Positions 8,567 to 15,983 of a DNA stretch of 64,000 nucleotides are shown here, piece by piece. The position numbers were made by a program, and so were the translations under genes. The notes beneath the pieces are model-generated. The model did not search any database. It was not told the origin of the DNA and saw only the letters and a list, made by a program, of their open reading frames with translations. This stretch comes from Chitinolyticbacter albus (GTDB taxonomy: Bacteria > Pseudomonadota > Gammaproteobacteria > Burkholderiales > Chitinibacteraceae): positions 33,934 through 97,933 of the forward strand of contig NZ_JANBVF010000016.1 of assembly GCF_024437655.1 (NCBI RefSeq), given 5' to 3'. How positions within the stretch are numbered: the first letter of the stretch is position 1; the number at the start of each line of letters is the position of its first letter.

Positions 8567-9535
8567 ATGCTGTTCAACCTCACCGCGCTGCAACGCGCCT
8601 GGGCGGACTGGATCGCCGCCGCACTCAGCGCCGGGCTGCTGCTACTCGCGTGGATATCGTGGTCGAATACCGGCTGGTACTGGGGATGGGGCCTGAGCAC
8701 CCTCTTCGGCATCGCCGGCTGGCACACACAACGTGCGCGTTATCTGGCCATATACAACACGCCCCTCACCCGCGTCGCGAGCACGAGCCAGGGCTATGTC
8801 CGCCTTGCCGGCATCGCCCGCGCCAGCGATGGCGTGCCGCTGGTATCACCATTTGGCACGAGCTGCGTCTGGTATCACTGCATCGAAGAGGAGCGCCAGG
8901 GCGGCCCTGGCAACAACCGGGGCTGGACCAAGCTTAGCGACGTGACCAGCAGCGATACCTTCGCGCTCGACGATGGCAGTGGCCACTGTCTGATCGATCC
9001 GGATGGCGCCGACCTGCGCGTGGGCGACGCCAGCATCACCTATTACGGCGAGGTGCGGCGTACCGAGTGGTGGATCTTCCCTGGCCAGCGCATCGAGGTG
9101 CTCGGCGACTTCGCTACGCTGCTGCACGATAGCTCGCTGCGCAATCAGCGTGAGCGCGTCTCGGGCCGGCTGGCCGAATGGAAGCACGACAAAGCCGGCC
9201 TGCTCCATCGTTTCGATGCCGACGGCAATGGCGAGATCGATCAGGCGGAATGGGATACGGTCCGCCGCGCCGCCGAGCGCGAAGTGATGCAGGAAACGGT
9301 CAGCGCCCCCCGCGAGACCGGTACCCACCTCGTACGCAAGCCGGCCCGGCGTGCTCCCTTCTACATCGTAACCGGCGAGCTCGATGCGCTGGCGCGCTAT
9401 CACCAACGCTGGTCGTGGACCTACTTCGCACTGGGGGTGCTGGCGCTGCACGGGCTGTGGTGGCTGGGGCACTCACCCGATTTCGTTGAGCTGCATTTGC
9501 AGCCACCGCTGTATATCCGCTTTTTCGGCGACTGA
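8567..9535 (+). CDS. GIDE-domain-like membrane protein with an EF-hand loop
   Basis: 322 residues. Two hydrophobic stretches lie near the N-terminus (about 15-33 and 38-52) and one near the C-terminus (about 284-302). Between them, residues 65-200 resemble the GIDE/MULAN-type domain: a G(Y)VRLAGIA strand, an SPFGTSCVWYHC motif and a FPGQRIEVLGD motif. Residues 217-228 are DADGNGEIDQAE, a complete 12-residue EF-hand calcium loop with D1, D3, N5, G6, I8, D9 and E12 all in place. Bacterial GIDE proteins lack the RING of their eukaryotic relatives, and none is seen here. It is translationally close to lemA. Whether it binds calcium is inferred from the motif. Confidence 0.75.
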   Translation: MLFNLTALQRAWADWIAAALSAGLLLLAWISWSNTGWYWGWGLSTLFGIAGWHTQRARYLAIYNTPLTRVASTSQGYVRLAGIARASDGVPLVSPFGTSCVWYHCIEEERQGGPGNNRGWTKLSDVTSSDTFALDDGSGHCLIDPDGADLRVGDASITYYGEVRRTEWWIFPGQRIEVLGDFATLLHDSSLRNQRERVSGRLAEWKHDKAGLLHRFDADGNGEIDQAEWDTVRRAAEREVMQETVSAPRETGTHLVRKPARRAPFYIVTGELDALARYHQRWSWTYFALGVLALHGLWWLGHSPDFVELHLQPPLYIRFFGD

Positions 9536-9685
9536 GGCGTAACCCTGCCGCGCAAGCCCGGAGCCGCGTGCGGTGAAAACGCAGCGCGATGCTGGGCGCA
9601 GCCGGCGGCTTCTTTCTCCAATGCGCTCCACGCCGCAGTGCCGCGCCACGATAAAATAGTGGTTTCTCCATCAACGGCCCCGCCC

Positions 9686-11299
9686 ATGCGCATCGCCCTC
9701 GCCCAATTCAATCCCGTCGTCGGCGACCTGACCGGCAACCTCGACCTGATACTCGCCGCGGCGGCGGACGCGCACGCCCAGGGCGCCGACGTACTGGTCA
9801 CGCCAGAGCTCGCACTCACCGGTTACCCACCAGAAGACCTGCTGCTGCGCCCCGCCTTCCTCAAGGACTGCGCGCGCGCCATCGGCCGCCTGATCGACGA
9901 AGTCGACGGCATCACACTGGTGGTCGGCCACCCTTACGGCTCGGGCGACGAGTGCTTTAACGCGGCGACCGTAATCCGCGATGGCAACGTGCTGGGGCGC
10001 TACGAAAAGATGCTGCTGCCCAACGACACGGTGTTCGACGAGGTGCGCTATTTCACGCCGGGCTACGCGCCGCTGGTGTTCGAGGTAGCGGGCGTGAAGG
10101 CCGGCGTGCTGATCTGCGAGGATGTTTGGGAGCTCGACCCGGCCGCCGCCGCACGCGACGAGGGCGCCGAGTTGCTGCTGGTGCTCAATGCCTCGCCCTA
10201 TCACCAGGCCAAGCAATCGACCCGGCAGGCGGTGTTGCGCGATCGCGCCACCGAAAACGACGTGCCCGCGGTGTATGTGAACCTGGTCGGCGGCCAGGAC
10301 GAGCTGGTGTTCGATGGCCATTCGTTCGCGGTGAATCGCGCCGGCGCGGTCGTCGCCGAGCTGCCGGCGTTCGAGCCGGCACTGCAGCTGGTCGAGTTCG
10401 CCGAGGGCGATCTCAAGCCCGCCGCCCGCGTGACCGAATACGCCGAGGAGGAAAGCGTCTACCGCGCGCTGGTGCTCGGCGTGCGCGACTACATCACCAA
10501 GAACCGCTTTCCCGGCGTGCTGCTGGGCTTGTCGGGCGGCATCGATTCCGCCCTGACCCTGGCCATCGCCGTCGATGCGCTCGGCGCCGACAAGGTCCAC
10601 GCGGTGATGATGCCCTCGCGCTACACCGCCGACATCAGCGTGGACGATTCGCGCGAGATGATCGCGCGCCTGGCTTGCCAGTATTCCGAGATCGAGATCT
10701 GGCCGATGTACGAGGCGTTCATGAACGGCCTCGCTCCACAGTTTGCCGGCACCGCCGTCGACACCACCGAGGAAAACCTGCAAAGCCGCATCCGCGGCAC
10801 GCTGCTGATGGCACTCTCCAACAAGAGCGGCCGCCTGGTGCTGACCACGGGCAACAAGAGCGAGATGACCACCGGCTACGCTACGCTCTACGGCGACATG
10901 GCCGGCGGCTTCGCGGTGCTGAAGGACGTGGCCAAGACGCTGGTGTTCCGCCTGGCGCGCTGGCGCAATACCACCGGCGCCTATGCGCTCACCGACGTGA
11001 TCCCCGAGCGCATTATCACCCGACCACCCTCGGCCGAACTGCGACCCGACCAGAAGGATGAGGACAGCCTGCCGCCCTATGAAGTGCTCGACGCCATCCT
11101 GCAGGCCTATGTCGAGGAGAACTGCTCCAAGGCCGAGATCGTCGCCCGTGGCTACGCCGCGATCGATGTCGATCGCGTGGTGTGGCTACTCAAGGTGAAC
11201 GAATACAAGCGCCGCCAGGCGCCGGTTGGGCCGCGGGTGACGCATCGTGCGTTCGGCAAGGACTGGCGCATGCCGATCACCAATCGCTGGTCCAACTGA
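9686..11299 (+). CDS. nadE: glutamine-dependent NAD+ synthetase
   Basis: 537 residues, the two-domain form. Residues 1-270 are a nitrilase-like glutaminase with Glu in TPELALTGYPPEDLLL, Lys in YEKMLLPN and Cys in LICEDVWE. Residues ~275-537 are the ATP-pyrophosphatase synthetase with LLGLSGGIDSALTLAIA. It converts deamido-NAD to NAD using ammonia channelled from glutamine, the last step of NAD synthesis. The ATG at 9686 was chosen because the glutaminase fold starts there (MRIALAQFNP); an in-frame ATG at 9638 would add 16 unrelated residues. An AT-rich -10-like GATAAAAT precedes it. Confidence 0.96.
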   Translation: MRIALAQFNPVVGDLTGNLDLILAAAADAHAQGADVLVTPELALTGYPPEDLLLRPAFLKDCARAIGRLIDEVDGITLVVGHPYGSGDECFNAATVIRDGNVLGRYEKMLLPNDTVFDEVRYFTPGYAPLVFEVAGVKAGVLICEDVWELDPAAAARDEGAELLLVLNASPYHQAKQSTRQAVLRDRATENDVPAVYVNLVGGQDELVFDGHSFAVNRAGAVVAELPAFEPALQLVEFAEGDLKPAARVTEYAEEESVYRALVLGVRDYITKNRFPGVLLGLSGGIDSALTLAIAVDALGADKVHAVMMPSRYTADISVDDSREMIARLACQYSEIEIWPMYEAFMNGLAPQFAGTAVDTTEENLQSRIRGTLLMALSNKSGRLVLTTGNKSEMTTGYATLYGDMAGGFAVLKDVAKTLVFRLARWRNTTGAYALTDVIPERIITRPPSAELRPDQKDEDSLPPYEVLDAILQAYVEENCSKAEIVARGYAAIDVDRVVWLLKVNEYKRRQAPVGPRVTHRAFGKDWRMPITNRWSN

Positions 11300-11320
11300 C
11301 TTTGCTGCATGCATAAATTA

Positions 11321-11354
11321 AAACAAAGCGCCGGATCACTCCGGCGCTTTGTTT
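11321..11354. terminator. bidirectional intrinsic terminator between nadE and the TetR gene
   Basis: AAACAAAGCGCCGG (11321-11334), a 6-nt loop and CCGGCGCTTTGTTT (11341-11354) form a perfect 14-bp stem flanked by A and T runs. It can serve both convergent genes. Confidence 0.92.
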
Positions 11355-11364
11355 TTCATCCAAA

Positions 11365-11961
11365 TCAGAGATTGGCCTGCCAGCCCGCCAACAGTTCAGC
11401 GATGCGCGGTGGCGCCGTCAGCTGATCTAGCATCCAGCGCACGGCCTTGGCCAGCCGCTCGACATCGTAATCGACCGAGAAACGATGCAGCGTCACCCCA
11501 TGCAGGAAGCAGCGCAGCGCGACTTCTTCGGCATCTGCCGGATGCAGGGCATCGTGGCCAAACAGGCGTTCAATGGTGCCATCGAAGGCAGCAGCCGTGC
11601 TTTCCGAGAGCTTGGCATCACCACGCGAGGCCATCCAGATTTCCAGGATGGCGATGGTCGCATTGCGATCCGGCTCCAGCAGGAAGCCATTGAGCATCAC
11701 GAACAGCCGCTCCTTGGGCGTGAGCGGACCAAGTTCGTCGAGACGGCGGCATTCCTCGTCGAGCAGGGCCTGCACCACCAGCGGCAGCAAGTCGTAGCGG
11801 CCCTTGGGATAGTGATGTCGCAAAGCGCCGCGACTGACGCCGGCCCGCTCGCAAACCCGCGCTTCGCCAAGCGCGGCATAGCCTTGCTCGGCCAATAATT
11901 GGGTAGTCGCCTCGATAAGCCGGCTCTGCGTGAAAGAGGAGCGTTGTGCTTGGGTTGCCAT
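11365..11961 (-). CDS. TetR-family transcriptional regulator
   Basis: 198 residues. The N-terminal TetR helix-turn-helix is clear: LIEATTQLLAEQGYAALGEARVCERAGVSRGALRHHYPKGRYDL. The rest is a helical ligand/dimer domain of usual length, with no recognisable ligand signature. The start at 11961 (MATQAQR) was preferred to the longer frame because the upstream region holds promoter-like elements. A 15-bp palindrome lies 49 bp upstream and may be its operator. No divergent target gene is present, so it looks autoregulatory or orphaned. Confidence 0.88.
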   Translation of the reverse strand: MATQAQRSSFTQSRLIEATTQLLAEQGYAALGEARVCERAGVSRGALRHHYPKGRYDLLPLVVQALLDEECRRLDELGPLTPKERLFVMLNGFLLEPDRNATIAILEIWMASRGDAKLSESTAAAFDGTIERLFGHDALHPADAEEVALRCFLHGVTLHRFSVDYDVERLAKAVRWMLDQLTAPPRIAELLAGWQANL

Positions 11962-12009
11962 GTGGCCGATTCTAACCGAGCGCGAAAAACACACCACAAT
12001 ATGAGCATT

Positions 12010-12024
12010 ACATACGGCGTATGT
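12010..12024. promoter_or_regulatory. palindromic operator candidate for the TetR-family regulator
   Basis: ACATACG-G-CGTATGT is a perfect palindrome with 7-bp arms around one base. It lies upstream of the TetR-type gene starting at 11961. Its length and symmetry fit TetR operators; binding is inferred. Confidence 0.55.
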
Positions 12025-12318
12025 GTCTCGTTTTTCACTGCAAATGCGCATCACCCTCAGGCGCCGTTACACCGTCCAGCCCGCGAGCTGCCTCAGTCCA
12101 GCGCATTCTGCACGGCACAAAAACTGCGGGTTTGATAGCGAGGCATGCTGTTCAAGACCCGTCTCATGATGCCATCGCCTTGGCCTTACGCCGCTCGCGA
12201 CCAGTCGCTGCGCCTCGCCCCCGGCCCTGGCCCAGGTGCGCCGGATTCCTTTGCGAGTGGGGGGACACCGTGACCATGCGCAGGGCGCGACGATCTGAAT
12301 CCCGGCACCCAGCCAAGC
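12025..12318. other. non-coding stretch between the TetR operator and the GGDEF gene
   Basis: I find no convincing gene here. The short frames that cross it have no ribosome-binding sites and unlikely composition (Arg/Pro-rich). A divergent efflux gene, often present beside a TetR operator, is missing. Confidence 0.5.
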
Positions 12319-13428
12319 TCAGCGGCGCAGGCGATCGAACGACCACCCCAGCGCCAGCTCCTGGTCGGCGTATTCGAGGAAGGGCTGCAGCCCGGCGAGC
12401 AAAGCCGGCAGGTGCGGACGCAGCTCCTCGTGCATGCCTTTGTGCAGCATCAACAGCGCTTCGGCCAGCGTCGGCGCTGGCGTAGCGTCAGCGGCCTCGG
12501 GTGCCAACACCCGGTTTTCCCCCGGCGTGGCGTAGAGACGATCATTGGCAACCGCGATCAGCGCGGCGGCATCGTCACCGCTGTCTTCGCGTGAATTGGC
12601 GATGGCCACGCTCGCCGTCACCGCCAGCTGGCTGCCACGGAAGCTGATCTTGGCGCCAGCAAGCGCCTGGCGCAGCCGTTCGGCAAGGATGCGTGCCTCG
12701 CTCAGCGTGGTTCCCGGCGACACCACGGCGAAGCGCGGTCCCTCCACGTGGGCCAGCGTGTCCTCGCGTCGAAGTTTGGCCGCAAGCTGCTTGGCCAGCA
12801 AACTCAGCATCTGCTCCACGACACGGCTTCCGAGCTGATCGGACAGCGGCTGGTAGTGGTCGATTTCGACCAGCAGCAGTGTCACCTCGCCCTGATGCCG
12901 CTGGGCGAAGGCGAGCGCCTGCTCGGTCTGCAGCATCAAGAGGTGCGACGTGCCTGCACCGGTCTTGGCATCCACGGTGGTCGACCGCGCCGCCTCGCTA
13001 CGGGTTTCCAGCAGGGCTTTTTGCGACACCGCACGTTCGATATTGGCGTTCACGCGCGCCAGCATCTCGGCACGGTCGGTCGATTTGGTGACGAAATCGC
13101 TGGCGCCGCGCTCTACGCAATGCAGCCGCGTCGCCTCGTCCTCTTCGCCGGAAATGATGATGATCGGCAAGCGACGCAGACGCTCGTCGCCGGAAGCACG
13201 GATGCGCGTCAGCAAGCCTATGCCGTCAAGCTCGGGCATGGTCAGATCGGACAGCAGCAACTGGATGGATTCGTCGGCCAGCACGGTACGCCAGCCCGCC
13301 TCGCCATCGCCTTCCTCGATCACATCGAACTGGTCGCCAAGATGCTTGCGCACCGTAGCGCGCACGATGCGCGAATCGTCGACGATCAGGATGCGCGGGC
13401 GACCGGCAAGTTCATTGGCTGCTTGCAT
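12319..13428 (-). CDS. response regulator with degenerate GGDEF domain
   Basis: 369 residues. Residues 10-130 form a receiver domain: the acid pair in ILIVDDSR, the phosphoacceptor in LLLSDLTMPELDG, the Thr/Ser in IIIISGEE and the Lys in DFVTKSTD. Residues ~160-320 align with a diguanylate cyclase fold (LLLVEIDHYQPLSDQLGSRVVEQML...). The GGDEF signature is replaced by EGPRF, so c-di-GMP synthesis is unlikely. The last ~50 residues are a helical tail. It may act as an effector or scaffold. No histidine kinase is adjacent. Confidence 0.82.
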   Translation of the reverse strand: MQAANELAGRPRILIVDDSRIVRATVRKHLGDQFDVIEEGDGEAGWRTVLADESIQLLLSDLTMPELDGIGLLTRIRASGDERLRRLPIIIISGEEDEATRLHCVERGASDFVTKSTDRAEMLARVNANIERAVSQKALLETRSEAARSTTVDAKTGAGTSHLLMLQTEQALAFAQRHQGEVTLLLVEIDHYQPLSDQLGSRVVEQMLSLLAKQLAAKLRREDTLAHVEGPRFAVVSPGTTLSEARILAERLRQALAGAKISFRGSQLAVTASVAIANSREDSGDDAAALIAVANDRLYATPGENRVLAPEAADATPAPTLAEALLMLHKGMHEELRPHLPALLAGLQPFLEYADQELALGWSFDRLRR

Positions 13429-13554
13429 TTGTACTGGGACCTTTGCTTACAAATCCCGCCCAATCTAGCACACTCGAGCACAATTGGCCGAGCCGGGGTC
13501 GGACATACGCCAGCCAGCTACCGCAAACTGCTGCCTGCGGCATACACTGTCACC

Positions 13555-13905
13555 ATGCATCACGCCCAGCTCAACCTCTGCATCGCTCCCCTGACCCGCG
13601 CCGAGACCGACGCCGCGGTGCAGGCGCTCGCCGCGCTGCAGACGCAGGTGGTCCGCGTGATCCGGCAGCCGCTGGGCGGCGAGCTGTGCCTTGCCGTCAT
13701 CGAGGCCGAGCGCACGGTGCAGGACGAAAGCCCGGTGTGGTGCCTGGAAAAACTCGCCGCCGGCATGTGGAACGAGATCGGCCGCTACGCCCGGATCAGC
13801 GCGAGCTGGCAGCAGGGCGATGACGAGGAGCTGTGGTATGAATATGGCGAAGACGACTATCGCCGGCTGATGCAGGCGTTCCGCCTGATGAAGCGCCGCG
13901 CCTGA
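13555..13905 (+). CDS. small protein of unknown function, 116 residues
   Basis: Starts at the ATG at 13555 (MHHAQLNLCIAPL). It is soluble, with no signal or membrane segment. It is acidic in the middle (QQGDDEELWYEYGEDDYRRL) and basic at the very end (RLMKRRA). GC-rich third positions match genomic coding sequence. It stands alone, divergent from the response-regulator gene and closed by a terminator at 13924. I do not recognise the family. Confidence 0.65.
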   Translation: MHHAQLNLCIAPLTRAETDAAVQALAALQTQVVRVIRQPLGGELCLAVIEAERTVQDESPVWCLEKLAAGMWNEIGRYARISASWQQGDDEELWYEYGEDDYRRLMQAFRLMKRRA

Positions 13906-13923
13906 AAATCACGGGCAATAAAA

Positions 13924-13947
13924 AAAACCCCGGCGAACCGGGGTTTT
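13924..13947. terminator. terminator shared by the 116-residue gene and rpsT
   Basis: AAAACCCCGG (13924-13933), a CGAA loop and CCGGGGTTTT (13938-13947). On the minus strand it runs into eight T, the stronger direction, serving rpsT. Confidence 0.88.
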
Positions 13948-13965
13948 CATCTTCCACATGGCAGC

Positions 13966-14232
13966 TTAAGCAGCCATGGCCTTGATGGCGGCGGACAGGC
14001 GGCTCTTATGGCGAGCGGCCTTGTTCTTGTGGAAGATCTTCTTGTCGGCGATGCCATCGATCACGGAAACCGATTGCTGGAACACCGATTTTGCGGCGCT
14101 CTGGTCGCCGGCTTCGATAGCCTTCAGCACCTTCTTGACCGCGGTGCGGAAAGCCGAACGCTGGCTGGCATTGTGCTGGCGGGCTTGTTCAGCCTGACGC
14201 GCACGCTTGCGAGCTTGGGCGCTGTTAGCCAT
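13966..14232 (-). CDS. rpsT: 30S ribosomal protein S20
   Basis: 88 residues, the standard length. It is Ala/Lys/Arg-rich and helical, beginning [15 protein letters not shown] and ending [15 protein letters not shown]. It binds 16S rRNA early in 30S assembly. It is a monocistronic gene, divergent from murJ, as in many proteobacteria. Confidence 0.98.
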   Translation of the reverse strand: MANSAQARKRARQAEQARQHNASQRSAFRTAVKKVLKAIEAGDQSAAKSVFQQSVSVIDGIADKKIFHKNKAARHKSRLSAAIKAMAA

Positions 14233-14417
14233 TTGAATAACTCCTGAAGCTGTGGTCTTAAACCACCCGAAGCCTCAAGGCGCCGGGTAAGTCGATTCGG
14301 AAACGCCGGATCATATAGCAAGCCGCCGCCGCTTGCAAGGCCGAACGCTGCGCAGAACGTTCTACGCGCGACAGGCCACGCAGGGTAACATGCCGCATCT
14401 CCCCGCCGCCTTGCGCC

Positions 14418-15956
14418 ATGAACCTGCTCAAATCGCTTGCCGCCGTTAGTTCGATGACCATGGTTTCCCGCGTACTGGGCTTTGTGCGCGACATGCTGAT
14501 TGCGCGACTGTTCGGTGCCAGCGCCGGCACCGATGCCTTCTTCGTCGCGCAGAAGCTACCCAACATGCTGCGGCGCGTTTTCGCCGAGGGCGCGTTCTCG
14601 CAGGCCTTCGTGCCCATCCTCGCCGAATACAAGAACCAGCAGGGCGACGATGCCAGCCGGGTGTTCCTGGCGCACGTATCGGGAATGCTCACGCTGATCC
14701 TGGCCGTGGTCACCACCCTGGGCATACTCGCCGCGCCGCTGGTGGTGTGGATTTCGGCGCCCGGCTTTGCCAAGGAAGCGGGCAAGTTCGCACTCACCGT
14801 CGATCTGTTGCGCATCACCTTCCCCTACATCCTGCTGATCTCGCTCTCGTCGCTTGCCGGCGCGGTGCTCAATACCTGGAACCGCTTTTCGGTACCGGCC
14901 TTCGTGCCCACGCTGCTCAACGTGGCGATGATCGTGTTCGCGCTGTGGCTATCGCCCTATTTCGACCCACCGCTGATGGCGCTGGGCTGGGGCATGCTCG
15001 CCGGTGGCATCCTGCAGCTGGTCTGGCAGTTTCCGGCCCTCAAAGAGATCGGCATGCTGGTGCTGCCGCGGGTGAAGCTGCGCGATCCCGCAGTCTGGCG
15101 GGTGATGAAGAAAATGGGCCCTGCGCTGTTCGGCGTTTCGGTCGGGCAAATCTCGCTGTTGATCAATACCGCCTTCGCCTCATTCATGGTTTCGGCCTCG
15201 GTATCATGGATGTACTACGCGGACCGCCTGATGGAATTTCCCAGTGGCGTACTGGGCGTGGCGCTCGGCACCATTTTGCTGCCGTCACTTTCCAAGACCT
15301 ATGCCAGCAACGATACCGCCGAGTACTCGCGTCTGCTCGATTGGGGGCTACGTCTCGCGCTGCTGCTGGCGCTGCCCTCGGCCGTCGCGCTGGCGGTGAT
15401 CTCCGGCCCGTTGACCATCGCGCTGTTCCAGTACAAGGAATTCACCCTGCACGATGCGGCGATGACGCAGCAGGCGCTGATCGCTTATTCGGTCGGCCTC
15501 GTCGGCCTGATCATGGTGAAGATCCTGGCGCCGGGCTTTTATGCACGGCAGAACATCAAGACGCCGGTGAAGATTGCACTCGTCACGCTGACGCTGACGC
15601 AGCTGATGAACCTCGCCTTCGTCTGGCACCTCAAGCACGCGGGCCTCGCGCTCGCCATCGGCCTTGGCGCCTGCTTCAACGCCGGCGTGCTGCTGCGGCA
15701 ACTGCGCCGCCACGGCATCTACACCCCGCAGCCGGGCTGGCCACGCTTCTTCGCCAAACTCGTCACCGCCGTTACTGTGATGGCCGCCGTGCTGATCGCG
15801 GCGCAATGGCTGCTACCGGCCTTTCATAGCGCGGGCTTGTTGCTGCGCCTCACTTGGCTGGGCATCTTGGTCGCAGCCGGTCTCGTGGCTTATTTCGGTA
15901 CGCTGGCCGCGCTGGGTTTTCGGCCACGCGACTTCTCGCGCCGCGCCGTGCAGTAA
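14418..15956 (+). CDS. murJ: lipid II flippase MurJ (MviN)
   Basis: 512 residues with about 14 membrane helices. It moves lipid II across the inner membrane for peptidoglycan synthesis. The start [33 protein letters not shown] is typical of the family, including the conserved Arg of [10 protein letters not shown] that lies in the cavity. It is divergently arranged with rpsT, a conserved pairing. Confidence 0.97.
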   Translation: MNLLKSLAAVSSMTMVSRVLGFVRDMLIARLFGASAGTDAFFVAQKLPNMLRRVFAEGAFSQAFVPILAEYKNQQGDDASRVFLAHVSGMLTLILAVVTTLGILAAPLVVWISAPGFAKEAGKFALTVDLLRITFPYILLISLSSLAGAVLNTWNRFSVPAFVPTLLNVAMIVFALWLSPYFDPPLMALGWGMLAGGILQLVWQFPALKEIGMLVLPRVKLRDPAVWRVMKKMGPALFGVSVGQISLLINTAFASFMVSASVSWMYYADRLMEFPSGVLGVALGTILLPSLSKTYASNDTAEYSRLLDWGLRLALLLALPSAVALAVISGPLTIALFQYKEFTLHDAAMTQQALIAYSVGLVGLIMVKILAPGFYARQNIKTPVKIALVTLTLTQLMNLAFVWHLKHAGLALAIGLGACFNAGVLLRQLRRHGIYTPQPGWPRFFAKLVTAVTVMAAVLIAAQWLLPAFHSAGLLLRLTWLGILVAAGLVAYFGTLAALGFRPRDFSRRAVQ

Positions 15957-15983
15957 GCCGGCCATCGGCCGGCCGCACCGTCG

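Noticed and set aside
12164..12346. 60-codon minus-strand frame before the GGDEF gene
   Set aside because: Arg/Pro/Ser-rich, no ribosome site and overlapping the GGDEF gene's 3' end.
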